Notes under the pieces: model-generated
The model's database searches: none
Told to the model about the DNA's origin: nothing
What the model saw: the letters and a program-made list of their open reading frames with translations, nothing else
DNA from: Chryseobacterium taklimakanense
GTDB lineage: Bacteria > Bacteroidota > Bacteroidia > Flavobacteriales > Weeksellaceae
Reading direction: 5' to 3'
Assembly: GCF_900187185.1 (NCBI RefSeq)
Contig: NZ_LT906465.1
Span: forward strand, 1,116,001 to 1,180,000
Length of the DNA stretch: 64,000 bases
Program-made: the position numbers and the translations under genes
Shown: piece after piece, positions 8,673 to 18,004 of the stretch
Position numbering within the stretch: the first letter of the stretch is position 1
How the letters are laid out: each line of letters begins with the position of its first letter

Positions 8673-9283
8673 AATTCTGCAAAATTCTTAAGTAACTGAA
8701 TACCGAAATGATGACTTTTCTCCGGATGACACTGGATTCCGTAAACGTTTTCATGATTGACTGCTGCCGTAAATCTAATTCCGTATTCGGCTTCTGCAAC
8801 TGCATCTTGCGGCAACGTACATTTAAAATAATAACTGTGCAAAAAGTAAAATCGTGCATCCTGCTCCAATCCTGTGAAAAGCGGATTGTTTTTTAAGGCG
8901 TAAACGTCGTTCCAGCCCATATGTGGCAAAGGCATTTTAGCTGACCTTTGAGAATCAGAAAATTTTTCTACATGCGCATCAATCCAGCCTAAACCGGGCA
9001 ACAGCCCTTCGTCGCTGGATTTGGCCATCATCTGCATTCCTACACAAATCCCGATCACCGGTTTTTTCCCCGTTCTCACCATTTCATCCACTGTTTCGCG
9101 CATACCGGAACCGTTGAAACGCTGCATCGCATAATCGAAATGTCCAACTCCGGGAAGAATCAGTTTTTCAGCACCTTCGAGTTCGGAGGCTTTTTTCGCC
9201 GTGCGGGCGGGGATGTTGAGCTGTTTATAGATGTTCAGAAATGCGTTAATATTGCCCACGCCATAATCAATCAGTACAATCAT
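8666..9283 (-). CDS. hisH: HisH-like glutaminase subunit (WbuY type)
   Basis: A 205-residue class I glutamine amidotransferase with an intact triad: nucleophile Cys80 in PVIGICVGMQ, and His186 and Glu188 in GIQCHPEKSH. It hydrolyses glutamine to supply ammonia. It overlaps the HisF-like gene by 7 bp and is immediately downstream of the N-acetyl sugar amidotransferase gene. The three therefore form a translationally coupled ammonia-transfer unit. Its isolation from any other his gene supports a role in sugar amidination. Confidence 0.9.
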   Translation of the reverse strand: MIVLIDYGVGNINAFLNIYKQLNIPARTAKKASELEGAEKLILPGVGHFDYAMQRFNGSGMRETVDEMVRTGKKPVIGICVGMQMMAKSSDEGLLPGLGWIDAHVEKFSDSQRSAKMPLPHMGWNDVYALKNNPLFTGLEQDARFYFLHSYYFKCTLPQDAVAEAEYGIRFTAAVNHENVYGIQCHPEKSHHFGIQLLKNFAELC

Positions 9284-10432
9284 CTATTTAAAAGATCTTT
9301 TTTCCAAGCCAAGCATCTGCATCACTTTGGTTCCGGCCTGGATCAGTTTATAATTGTTTTTATAATCGTGGAAGGTTTTGTTGGGCCCGTTAAAATAGCC
9401 CATCAGTTCGTCCATCCTGAAGCCCAGTTTTTTAGCAACATATTCGGTTTCACTTTTCAATTCGTCCGCGGGAAGTTCGGGTTCCGAAACCCTTTTCAGA
9501 GCGTCTTCTCTCGACATCTGACCAGTAAGCACTAAGCTTGAAAGGTGGTTTTTTCTTTTATCAAAACCAAATTTTTCCCTGAGCCAAAATGCCTCAAACC
9601 ACCTGGTGAATCGGGATTCGTGGTGTTTGTGCTTGTAGCGCTGCCACCCGTATTCTTTTTCCAGCAGATCTTCGGCTTCTTTTTTGATGAAGCGTGTATG
9701 GTCCAGCGGCTTCACCACGCGGATACCGTTTACGAATCTGTATTGAATTTTGTATTTAAAAATATCGCAGGTGGGAAAGGTTTTTAGTTTACGTGTCCCG
9801 AATTTGCTGTGAATATCATTTACATACTTCATATCTGTCTGGTAATAAGCCCCCCAGTGCAGCGGCTCTCTTACGCATTCGGTAGAGAAGTTTCCTCCCG
9901 TAAGAATGTATTTAATTTTATTTTTTGCGCAGTAATTGTACAGTGAAGAGAAAAACACCAAGTCTTGCGGTGTGTCAATATCAGGCACCTGGGATTTAAA
10001 AAATGCCCGCTGCAAATCTTTCATTTCCTCCCAATTGATGACATCGGTGTAAAGATCAAGGCCCAATTTATCTACCAGGCAGCGGATGTTATGTGTGGAT
10101 ACATCAGAGTTCCAGCCTGCATCAACGTGGTAGAGAAGCGGGCGCATGCCCCACTTGGTAACCGCCAGATGAACCAGGTAAGAACTGTCGAGGCCTCCGG
10201 ATATGCCTATAATGCAATCGTGATCTTTATTTTTCCCTTCTTTTTTTATTTTTTCAAGTACAGGTAAAATTTTTACTTCATCAGCCTCGCTGTTGTTCCA
10301 GTTGGGAAGTATATTGTTATAGTAATTAGCACAATAATCGCATCTTCCATTTTCATCGAATTGGATGGTTTCGTCTGTACTGTCCATTATGCAGTTGGTG
10401 CAAATTTGGATGGGTTTGTTTTTTGGTTTCAT
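9284..10432 (-). CDS. N-acetyl sugar amidotransferase (WbpG/LfnA/PseA family)
   Basis: A 382-residue enzyme that turns an acetamido group of a nucleotide sugar into an acetamidino group using ammonia from the HisH/HisF pair. It has a putative zinc knuckle of four cysteines (Cys11, Cys14, Cys31, Cys34) and the ATP-pyrophosphatase loop SGGLDS at 78-83, with CIIGI before it and GLDLYTDVINWEEM after it. WbpG acts on the diacetamido mannuronic acid branch and LfnA on L-FucNAc in P. aeruginosa. Both candidate substrates are made in this locus. Direct adjacency to fnlA favours L-FucNAm, but this is inference. Confidence 0.93.
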   Translation of the reverse strand: MKPKNKPIQICTNCIMDSTDETIQFDENGRCDYCANYYNNILPNWNNSEADEVKILPVLEKIKKEGKNKDHDCIIGISGGLDSSYLVHLAVTKWGMRPLLYHVDAGWNSDVSTHNIRCLVDKLGLDLYTDVINWEEMKDLQRAFFKSQVPDIDTPQDLVFFSSLYNYCAKNKIKYILTGGNFSTECVREPLHWGAYYQTDMKYVNDIHSKFGTRKLKTFPTCDIFKYKIQYRFVNGIRVVKPLDHTRFIKKEAEDLLEKEYGWQRYKHKHHESRFTRWFEAFWLREKFGFDKRKNHLSSLVLTGQMSREDALKRVSEPELPADELKSETEYVAKKLGFRMDELMGYFNGPNKTFHDYKNNYKLIQAGTKVMQMLGLEKRSFK

Positions 10433-10465
10433 TGTGTTAAATTGAATGTCGCAAATTTAAGAAAT

Positions 10466-11914
10466 TCAGAATGTATTATATTTGATAAAGTTAGAATTTT
10501 TCTTTTCATTCCTGAAGTGTACTACTTCCCGGAATTTTTTTCTGAATGAAATTATATCGTTATTGTAGAAGGTATTGTTCCCGATAAAATTATCGGCAGT
10601 GATATTGCCGTTATTTTTTTTCGTGCCGCTGAAAAACAGCACATCGCCATCCGTGTAAAATGTATTGTTTCTGATGATGAAATTATTTCCTGTAGGTCTG
10701 TTTTTAAATCTGTCCGTCACCAGCTGAGCCTGTATGTAAGGCAGCGAAGTATGCTCAAAATAACCTTTCACAACAGTTTCCCCAATGTTTTTGAAAGTAT
10801 TGCCTTCTACAAGAGCATCGCTCATATTGATGAAATAAGCTCCGGATTTCCGTATGTTTTGAACCGTATTTTTTTGGAACTTAGAACCAAAACTGTAGTC
10901 GCTGGTAATGCCGTACATAAAAGAACCGTCGATAAAGTTTTCTTCTATAATGCTGTTCGGGCTTCCGCTTACTGAAATTGCTCCAGCCCCCAATGTTTCA
11001 GTTTGGTCTGAGTTTAGGAGCGTGTTAAAAATCCTGTTTTTACGAACGGTGGAATTATTGGACTGCATCAGATAAATTCCCATTCCTTTCACTGTTTTGT
11101 TCGGAAAATGTTCTCCGATATTTCTTACGGTATTTCCTTCGATGAAAGTATTTGAAAGGGTAGTATCAAAATATTGGGATTCGTACGCCAGAATTCCGTA
11201 ATTACGGCAGTTAGAAACCGTATTATTCTGAATAATATTGTGATGACCGTGACCTATAATGCCAATTCCTATCTTAATTCTAAAGCCTCCATCAATATCA
11301 TTGTCTTGAATAACGTTATTATTATGCTGATAGCCTTCACCGGAATAGCCCAGCATTATTGCAGCTTCGTCTCCGTTTTTTCCCAAGTCAAATGCAGGAT
11401 TACGGAAGATATTGTTTTGAATTAAATTATTGCTACAGCCTTTTGTGTTGCCACTTGGATAAAAAAGTATATTATTACCGCTGATATTTTCAAAGGTGCA
11501 GTTTTTAATAACGCAGTTTGACGCACCATTAAGCAAAACACCGTAGCCTGTGTAGAAATCTTTTGCGCTTCTGCCATTGCCTTTAATGGTTGCACCGGAA
11601 ATTGTAAAATTAGCGTGTGTGACGAGAATACCGCTATTAATTTCCGATGAAAAACGAAATACCGCACCAGGCATGCATTCTATCATTATATTTTCCCTTT
11701 TGATTCGCAAAGTGCCGCTAAACTTGTAAACGCCTTTATCAAATTTCAGCTTTAAAAACCTATCGGTTTTCGTACCGAGCAAGCGCTGAACCTTCGCAGT
11801 CTGATCTCCTGCACCAGGCACTACATTCATAACCAAAGTATCCTTAGGCTGAGCGAAAGTCAAAAGACTTTTTATTAAAAAAACGACAATAATAAAACTG
11901 TATTTTATCCGCAT
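10466..11914 (-). CDS. Exported right-handed beta-helix protein
   Basis: A 482-residue protein with a signal peptide (MRIKYSFIIVVFLIKS then LLTFAQ, likely cut after AQ). The reading frame could extend 14 codons upstream into the glycosyltransferase gene, but the ATG at 11914 starts exactly at the signal peptide. From about residue 80 to 440 it is built of repeats rich in N-x-I-x-x-N-x-F (for example NLIQNNIFRNP, NVIQDNDIDGG), typical of parallel beta-helix (PbH1) polysaccharide lyases, hydrolases and epimerases. Its place between transferase and sugar-modification genes suggests an enzyme acting on the exported polymer, such as an editing lyase or C-5 epimerase. No catalytic residues can be assigned. 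Confidence 0.85.
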   Translation of the reverse strand: MRIKYSFIIVVFLIKSLLTFAQPKDTLVMNVVPGAGDQTAKVQRLLGTKTDRFLKLKFDKGVYKFSGTLRIKRENIMIECMPGAVFRFSSEINSGILVTHANFTISGATIKGNGRSAKDFYTGYGVLLNGASNCVIKNCTFENISGNNILFYPSGNTKGCSNNLIQNNIFRNPAFDLGKNGDEAAIMLGYSGEGYQHNNNVIQDNDIDGGFRIKIGIGIIGHGHHNIIQNNTVSNCRNYGILAYESQYFDTTLSNTFIEGNTVRNIGEHFPNKTVKGMGIYLMQSNNSTVRKNRIFNTLLNSDQTETLGAGAISVSGSPNSIIEENFIDGSFMYGITSDYSFGSKFQKNTVQNIRKSGAYFINMSDALVEGNTFKNIGETVVKGYFEHTSLPYIQAQLVTDRFKNRPTGNNFIIRNNTFYTDGDVLFFSGTKKNNGNITADNFIGNNTFYNNDIISFRKKFREVVHFRNEKKNSNFIKYNTF

Positions 11915-11930
11915 TTTAATTAGAATTTTG

Positions 11931-12704
11931 TCATGCTGTTTTTTTCTTTTTATCAAGTTTAACTTGATTCAATCTATTATATTTACTGATTCTTTTTTGT
12001 AATTCAATTTGAGACTTAATGAAAATTATACGTGAATTTATTTTTTTTAAAAGTTTTCTCGACTTTAGGCTATCGTTCTCTCCATGGATTCTTCTAAAAT
12101 GCGTTCTTTCGTCGATATGTAAATTTGAGTGAAGAAGATTTGCAGCCATCGCAATCCACAAATCATGGGATTCAACGTAATCTGCAATCGGCATAATGAC
12201 ATCTTTTAATTCCTTTCGGAACGCCATTCCGCATCCATAATAGCCAGCCCTTCCTAGATAAATATCGAGGATGTTTTTACTAAAATTTTTTGAATCTAGA
12301 GTAGAAATTTCGCACATTTTAAATTCTATTCGATTGCCATATTTATTTATATAATGCGAGTTATCACTAATTAATAAAGCATCCTCTTCAAAAAAATGTT
12401 TTTTAAAAATTTCAACTTTATTGGATGACCAAATATCATCTTGATCACACATAAAGATTAATTCATTTCGACACAAAGAAATTATCCTTTCAAATGTCTT
12501 TACATGTCCCAGGTTTTTTTCGTTTGTAAAAGATTTGATCTTTTCGTCACTAAATGACTTAATAATTTCTACAGTTTTATCTTTAGAACCATCATCCACT
12601 ATGATAAGTTCATCACTATTAGATAATTGCGGCAAAATTGAATTTATTTGTTCAGCTACATAGTTCTCTCCATTATATGTAGCCATACCTATACTTACTG
12701 TCAT
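11931..12704 (-). CDS. GT2 family glycosyltransferase
   Basis: A 257-residue GT-A fold inverting transferase. The N-terminus SIGMATYNGENYVAEQI, the nucleotide-binding VDDGSKDKT and the metal-binding MCDQDDIW are in the expected order. RRIHGENDSL near residue 205 resembles rhamnosyl- and related deoxysugar transferases of this family. The C-terminal 40 residues are lysine-rich. It overlaps the upstream GT4 gene by 4 bp. Probably adds one sugar of the lipid-linked repeat unit; donor unknown. Confidence 0.9.
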   Translation of the reverse strand: MTVSIGMATYNGENYVAEQINSILPQLSNSDELIIVDDGSKDKTVEIIKSFSDEKIKSFTNEKNLGHVKTFERIISLCRNELIFMCDQDDIWSSNKVEIFKKHFFEEDALLISDNSHYINKYGNRIEFKMCEISTLDSKNFSKNILDIYLGRAGYYGCGMAFRKELKDVIMPIADYVESHDLWIAMAANLLHSNLHIDERTHFRRIHGENDSLKSRKLLKKINSRIIFIKSQIELQKRISKYNRLNQVKLDKKKKTA

Positions 12705-13867
12705 AATGCTATTGTTTTAAGTGCTAAAATTTTATAATCTAAAAACTCTTCTACTGTCTTCTTTGCGCCCTCTTTCATTAAAACAAATCGTTCTTGATCA
12801 TTTATAATACCCCAAACTGTTTTAGCGAAATACTCAGGATTGATATTCTCCACATTTACTTTTACCAAATTATTATGTCGGTTAAGATATTCCATATCCT
12901 GACCGCCAGAATCACCTGCAACAACAGGCAAACCGCACCCTATCGATTGCTGCCACAAAACAGATTGACTTGCAGGATAAACCGCAATATCACTGCATAG
13001 AAGAAGTTCGATGGTTTCTTCTAAATTAAGCCACCCTGTAAAAGAAACATTTTTTCCTTCAGTCAATTTCTGTAGATAGGCGCCAAATTCATCCGTAAAG
13101 GCTTTGCCGAATACTACTAAATGAAAATTAGAAGGCAGTTTCTCCATCATTCTAATAGCAATATCAGTCCTTTTAATTTCGGTTAGTTTACCACCTGTAG
13201 CAATTATTATTTTATTCGCCGACAATCCAAATTTTTGTCTTGACATTTTTCTATCTGTTTTATCCTTTATTTCATTAATCTTTGCTAAATCAACGCCGAG
13301 TGGAAGAAGCTCCATATTTTTTTCCGGAATGGAATAAACTTCTTTTAAAAATCTTATTCCTTCGGGAACTATGGGATATATCTTATCAATATGTTTCAAA
13401 AATTTGTGAAAATATCCCTTTCTGATTACTTTATGCAGAATGTTTATTGAAAGCCAGTTCTTCCCACTGTTAGAATAATCCGCGTGATAATCCATTATTA
13501 TTTTAAGATTTGGCTTGTATTTTTTCTTCCAATTTACAACTTCATGCATATTGAAACTTATATCATGAAAAAACACTAAATCCGGCGATATGGATTTTAA
13601 ATGTTCTGTAAGATTTGGGAAACTTTTTATTCTGTTCAGTAGATTGATTCTGTAAGGAAACCGATAAATTTTTTCTCCATTTTTACCCCTGTAAATTTTC
13701 AGCTGTTTATTTTCAATTTTTTCTTCATCAATATATTTAAACACATCCGTATTGTGGGAAGTAAAGACAAAAACTTCATGCCCCAAATCAATATATTTTT
13801 TTGCAAGAAGTGGCTCCTGATATAATTGACCATCATCGTAAAAATCGACTATAAATAAAATTTTCAT
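12701..13867 (-). CDS. GT4 family glycosyltransferase
   Basis: A 388-residue GT-B glycosyltransferase. The N-terminal domain begins KILFIVDFYDDGQLYQEP. The C-terminal donor domain has ATGGKLTEIKRTDIAI and the segment SDIAVYPASQSVLWQQSIGCGLPVV, where the usual Glu-rich site is partly replaced by Gln. It overlaps the polymerase-like gene upstream and the GT2 gene downstream, each by 4 bp, so the three are translationally coupled. Acceptor and donor cannot be assigned. Confidence 0.9.
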   Translation of the reverse strand: MKILFIVDFYDDGQLYQEPLLAKKYIDLGHEVFVFTSHNTDVFKYIDEEKIENKQLKIYRGKNGEKIYRFPYRINLLNRIKSFPNLTEHLKSISPDLVFFHDISFNMHEVVNWKKKYKPNLKIIMDYHADYSNSGKNWLSINILHKVIRKGYFHKFLKHIDKIYPIVPEGIRFLKEVYSIPEKNMELLPLGVDLAKINEIKDKTDRKMSRQKFGLSANKIIIATGGKLTEIKRTDIAIRMMEKLPSNFHLVVFGKAFTDEFGAYLQKLTEGKNVSFTGWLNLEETIELLLCSDIAVYPASQSVLWQQSIGCGLPVVAGDSGGQDMEYLNRHNNLVKVNVENINPEYFAKTVWGIINDQERFVLMKEGAKKTVEEFLDYKILALKTIAL

Positions 13868-15141
13868 TTTTTTAAATTAGCTATGGATAGGATTGATAGA
13901 AATGCTCCTCCTGACAATAATGCGGTAAAAATAGAAGTATTGAGAAACATACTTATAAATGGAAGGAATAGCAAGATGACAAATAATTTATTTTTTTTGT
14001 ATGATACTACATCCAAAATACGCAGTACTAATAACATGAACAGATTGGCCAGAATGCAGCCCAGCATTCCGGCAGCCGCAATTCCATCGGTAGCCCAGAA
14101 GCTAGCATTGGCATTTAATTTAGGATCCCAAAATGCTCCTCCAATTACTAAACCCAATTCCCTGTCGTACGGATAGGCACCCGTTAAAAGATTTACAAAA
14201 TTTATATGGCTATAATAGGTGTAAGGATTATTTTGAAAAAAAAGATCATACCAATATGTTAGCAGCCCACCATTTCCCAGCGTTCTGGCAAGAACTACAG
14301 AATTTACCCAAAAAATATTGGTATTCTCCGGATATACAGAGAATAATATCAAAAAAAGCACAGTAAAAAAGGCTAATGAGTAGACGATAAATGGGTAAAA
14401 TTTTTCTATAATATTTCGCTTTGCCAGGAAAATAAAAAACAAATATACCAGCGGGAAGAGGATTGCTATTTTTGCTCCACTTGATACATATAAAATCATG
14501 GCTATGGCTAAACCGCAGTAGATAAATAGCCTTTTTTTATTTATAATACCATACGCCAAACAGTAAGGCATGTAGAAATTAGTCAACCAAACGTTAATAT
14601 AAGCCAGAAAAGCATTCCCTGACGCAATTGCGCTATTTTGTTCGCGCAGATCATAAATATCCTCAAAAGATGCAAATTTTAAATTGTTTCTGTAAGCAAC
14701 CAGGGTGACTACACTCAATAAAACACTAAAAAACAAAATAATATCAGGGCGAAACAATATTGAGCTTAGAGTAAATTCATTTTTTGTTGGAATCTTCGCC
14801 ACATAAAAAAAGCTTATCATTCCCATAAAAAATATAAACTGCAACAAATAATTTCTAGTGTCTATTTCCTGAGGCGTAAAAGAGAAAGAAAAAATAATGG
14901 GGATATATAGTATGATATAAATAAAAAGGGCAATAAAACTTGAAATCTTCCCTTCTCTATAAAAAAGGGAAGGGATGAAACAAAGTAGAAAAATCAGCAT
15001 GTACTGTGCTAAGTTTTTATCATAAAATTCAAAACCGGCATATTTAAATATCGGGTTTAAAAATGCCGTATATGCATAATAGTATACTATTATGTATAAT
15101 ATTGTAGAGAAATAAATATGATAATTCTTCTTATTCTTCAT
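13864..15141 (-). CDS. wzy: Oligosaccharide repeat-unit polymerase (Wzy-like)
   Basis: A 425-residue, strongly hydrophobic protein with about eleven membrane segments and a large loop near residues 300-360 (YSHINFVNLLTGAYPYD, GGAFWDPK, NASFWATDG). It sits directly after the flippase, which is the usual place for wzy. It is unlike the WaaL-type protein at 4426-5613. The likely role is periplasmic polymerisation of undecaprenyl-linked repeat units. Wzy proteins diverge fast, so the assignment rests on topology, length and context. Its start overlaps the flippase gene by 11 bp. Confidence 0.78.
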   Translation of the reverse strand: MKNKKNYHIYFSTILYIIVYYYAYTAFLNPIFKYAGFEFYDKNLAQYMLIFLLCFIPSLFYREGKISSFIALFIYIILYIPIIFSFSFTPQEIDTRNYLLQFIFFMGMISFFYVAKIPTKNEFTLSSILFRPDIILFFSVLLSVVTLVAYRNNLKFASFEDIYDLREQNSAIASGNAFLAYINVWLTNFYMPYCLAYGIINKKRLFIYCGLAIAMILYVSSGAKIAILFPLVYLFFIFLAKRNIIEKFYPFIVYSLAFFTVLFLILFSVYPENTNIFWVNSVVLARTLGNGGLLTYWYDLFFQNNPYTYYSHINFVNLLTGAYPYDRELGLVIGGAFWDPKLNANASFWATDGIAAAGMLGCILANLFMLLVLRILDVVSYKKNKLFVILLFLPFISMFLNTSIFTALLSGGAFLSILSIANLKK

Positions 15142-16393
15142 TTGATAATTTCTTAGTCTTCCATAAAAATATAATATTAAATATTATTGAGCTAGCAGAA
15201 AAAAACATTAATGAGTAATAAGGGTTATTACAAAATCTATAGCCCATATAAATACCTACACCCCCAAAGAAGGTATTGAAAACCTGTAGCATCATAAACA
15301 ATTTTTGCCTGTCTCTGATATAAAAAAGAGAATTTAAAGGAGAGGCAACGAATTCGAAAAAAAGAAAAACACAAATTATCCGGGCATATACGCCTGCTTC
15401 ATACCATTCCGGACCAAATACAAATTCAAATAACCACGGAGATAAAATAAATAATAAAAAATATATCGGGAACGACATTGCGATAAGTTTCTTAAACGTA
15501 GACCAGTAAAGAGAAGTGCAATTCCCTCTTTCTCTAAAACTATCAATGGCATCATTTCTAAAAACATTTCCGATGGCAGAAGTTATAATAATATTCGGTA
15601 GACGAAGCATCCTGTTAGCCATTGAAAAAAGGCCTACAACCGTGGCTCCATAGAAAACACTAAAAACAATAGGAATAAACTGTTGACTTGCCGAAAGAGA
15701 TAGATCTGAAAATATCATATAACGAGGAAAAGAGCTATAATGGATTGCAACCTGTTTTATTTCCTTCTGTTTTAAGACTTGAGAGAAAATAGTTGTATCC
15801 CTTAATACAAAATAGAAAATAGCAGCTACTATACCCACCAAAAGCGCCCATATCATTCCGGAATGTAACCCTAACAAGCCAAAAACAATGCTTGAAAATG
15901 CGGTGCTAATTACTTGTAAACTATTTGCAATAGTAATAGATTTATATCTTTTATATCGTTGGTTCCAATAAGATAATGCAGAGTAAATAGCGATGCACAA
16001 AATATAAAAAGGTGCGATATAAGCCTCTTTATAAGAGAGAAACCCTGTTGGATCATTTATTTTGAGAACTTCCCTTAAAACAATAATGGCCAAAAAATAA
16101 AAAACAGAGACATAAGCTCCAATACAAAAAATTAGCTTAACAATTTTTTTAGCCTGATTATCGTCTTCCGGCAATCCTATTGCAAACTCATAGCGCCCTG
16201 TGGACACTACCGCTAGAAAAACTGTAAAGCTTGTAAAGATAGAAAGTGCCCCAAAATCTTCTACTGTAAACAACCGAGATAAAAGAGGGGAGACAGCAAC
16301 AACAACAATCTGACTTATTATAGTTCCGGCTGCTAATGTTGTTACATTTCGAAGAAAGTCATTCTTCGCTAAATTTCTTAGTCTTTGTCTCAA
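15131..16393 (-). CDS. wzx: Oligosaccharide flippase (Wzx-like)
   Basis: A 420-residue MATE-like polysaccharide export protein with about twelve membrane helices; TLAAGTIISQIVVVAVSPLLSRLFT is the typical first helix region and is followed by ALSIF. It should flip undecaprenyl-diphosphate-linked repeat units to the periplasm. The only plausible start is TTG at 16393, three bases after the stop of the upstream oxidoreductase, so translation is probably coupled. No ATG occurs before the first helix. Confidence 0.9.
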   Translation of the reverse strand: MRQRLRNLAKNDFLRNVTTLAAGTIISQIVVVAVSPLLSRLFTVEDFGALSIFTSFTVFLAVVSTGRYEFAIGLPEDDNQAKKIVKLIFCIGAYVSVFYFLAIIVLREVLKINDPTGFLSYKEAYIAPFYILCIAIYSALSYWNQRYKRYKSITIANSLQVISTAFSSIVFGLLGLHSGMIWALLVGIVAAIFYFVLRDTTIFSQVLKQKEIKQVAIHYSSFPRYMIFSDLSLSASQQFIPIVFSVFYGATVVGLFSMANRMLRLPNIIITSAIGNVFRNDAIDSFRERGNCTSLYWSTFKKLIAMSFPIYFLLFILSPWLFEFVFGPEWYEAGVYARIICVFLFFEFVASPLNSLFYIRDRQKLFMMLQVFNTFFGGVGIYMGYRFCNNPYYSLMFFSASSIIFNIIFLWKTKKLSNEE

Positions 16394-16396
16394 GAT

Positions 16397-17422
16397 TTAC
16401 TTCTTTGCCGAATTTTTCAATTCATATACTCTCTCAATAATATCAACAACTTTTAATCCCTCAAGGGCATTGGTAGTAATAGTATTTCTGCCCTTTAGTA
16501 CATCTACCACATTTTCAATGATATAATGGTGATTTGCCGCAGAACCTTTGTATGCGCCATAGTCATTTCCGGGATTGGTCGGCGCCAGTTCAGGCATTTC
16601 GTAATCTTTAATGTGGCAATATTCTACCTCATTCATGTACTGCCCGCCTACTTTTACAGAGCCGTTCTCAGCAATCACCGTAATACTGCTTTCCAGATTT
16701 TTATCCCAAACAGATGTGGAATAATTCAATGATCCCATGCCGCCGTTCACAAAATCGAACGATACAAAACCGGAGTCTTCAAAATCCGTTAATTTTTCAT
16801 GATTAAAATCTGCAAATTTGGCCTGTATATTCTTGATGTCGCCAAAATACCAATACATCAAATCAATAAAGTGACTAAACTGTGTGAAGAGCGTTCCTCC
16901 GTCGAGATCTCCTTTTCCATGCCAGGATTCCGGTTTGTAGTAACGGTCATCCCTGTTCCAATAACAGTTGATCTGCACCATAAAGATTTTGCCCAGTTTG
17001 CCAGACTCCAGAAGTTCTTTCAGCCAGACACTTGGAGGGGAATAGCGGTTCTGCATCACACAGAACACCTGCTTGTGTTTTTGAAGTCCTTTGAAAATTA
17101 AAGCTTCTGAATCTTTTTTATTCAGAGACATGGGTTTTTCAATCACCAAATGTCTTCCGGAATCCAAAATCTTCATCCCCTGTTCGGCATGGAAACCGTT
17201 GGGACTGGCCACATTAATCACATCAATCTCCAGATTGGAAGCCAACAGATCTTCCAGTGAACTAAAAAAAGGAACCGCGTAACTGTCGATGCCCAGTGCC
17301 GATTTATCCTTTACATCTACGAGGGCTACGAGTTCACACTCTGGATTTCTGGAAATCATTTCGGCATGCCGTTTCCCGATATGGCCGCATCCTATTACGG
17401 CAAATTTTATTTTATCAGACAT
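16397..17422 (-). CDS. wbpB: UDP-GlcNAcA 3-dehydrogenase (WbpB/WlbA)
   Basis: A 341-residue Gfo/Idh/MocA oxidoreductase. The NAD site is VIGCGHIGKRHAE; EKPMSL and QNRYSP follow. NCYWNRDDRYY, SWHGKGDLDGGTLFTQFSHF and YFGD match the WbpB/WlbA subgroup. These enzymes oxidise C-3 of UDP-GlcNAc uronic acid with a tightly held NAD, which is re-oxidised by reducing 2-oxoglutarate to 2-hydroxyglutarate. The gene overlaps the acetyltransferase gene upstream by one base (TAATG). The full set wbpA, wbpE, wbpD and wbpB is contiguous here, together with an L-2-hydroxyglutarate oxidase. Confidence 0.95.
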   Translation of the reverse strand: MSDKIKFAVIGCGHIGKRHAEMISRNPECELVALVDVKDKSALGIDSYAVPFFSSLEDLLASNLEIDVINVASPNGFHAEQGMKILDSGRHLVIEKPMSLNKKDSEALIFKGLQKHKQVFCVMQNRYSPPSVWLKELLESGKLGKIFMVQINCYWNRDDRYYKPESWHGKGDLDGGTLFTQFSHFIDLMYWYFGDIKNIQAKFADFNHEKLTDFEDSGFVSFDFVNGGMGSLNYSTSVWDKNLESSITVIAENGSVKVGGQYMNEVEYCHIKDYEMPELAPTNPGNDYGAYKGSAANHHYIIENVVDVLKGRNTITTNALEGLKVVDIIERVYELKNSAKK

Positions 17423-18003
17423 TATTGTGTTATTTTAGAAACTTTATTATTGCTTATTCTGTAGTGTTCGCCGCTTTCGGGGCACTGTGCTGTACCTTCT
17501 TCATTAAAGTCCAGTCTATGGCCGTATTCGCTCATCCAGCCCATCTGTCGCGCAGGATTTCCCACTACCAGTGCATAGGCCGGTACCTCTTTGGTCACCA
17601 CGGCACCAGCTCCTATAAAGGCAAATTCACCGATGTTGTGCCCGCAAACAATGGTGGCATTGGCGCCAATGGAAGCCCCTTTTCCCACATGGGTTTTGAG
17701 GTATTCATTTTTACGGTTCAACGCACTTCTGGGATTAATCACATTGGTAAACACCATGGAAGGCCCCAAGAAAACATCATCATCACAGGTTACACCCTCG
17801 TAAATAGAAACATTATTCTGTACCTTAACATTCTTTCCCAATACCACTTTTGGTGACACCACCACATTCTGGCCGATATTACAGTTTTCACCAATAACAC
17901 AGTTGGGCATGATGTGCGAAAAATGCCATATCCTGGTGCCATTTCCAATCTTGCAGCCTTCATCTATAACAGCGGTTTCGTGAGCGAAATAGTCTTCCAT
18001 CAT
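17422..18003 (-). CDS. wbpD: UDP-GlcNAc(3N)A N-acetyltransferase (WbpD/WlbB)
   Basis: A 193-residue acetyl-CoA-dependent transferase with left-handed beta-helix hexapeptide repeats (for example [38 protein letters not shown]) and the C-terminal cap [16 protein letters not shown]. It acetylates the 3-amino group made by WbpE, giving UDP-2,3-diacetamido-2,3-dideoxy-glucuronic acid. It lies one base downstream of the aminotransferase stop and overlaps wbpB by one base. The assignment is well supported by sequence and by the four-gene context. Confidence 0.95.
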   Translation of the reverse strand: MMEDYFAHETAVIDEGCKIGNGTRIWHFSHIMPNCVIGENCNIGQNVVVSPKVVLGKNVKVQNNVSIYEGVTCDDDVFLGPSMVFTNVINPRSALNRKNEYLKTHVGKGASIGANATIVCGHNIGEFAFIGAGAVVTKEVPAYALVVGNPARQMGWMSEYGHRLDFNEEGTAQCPESGEHYRISNNKVSKITQ

Positions 18004-18004
18004 T

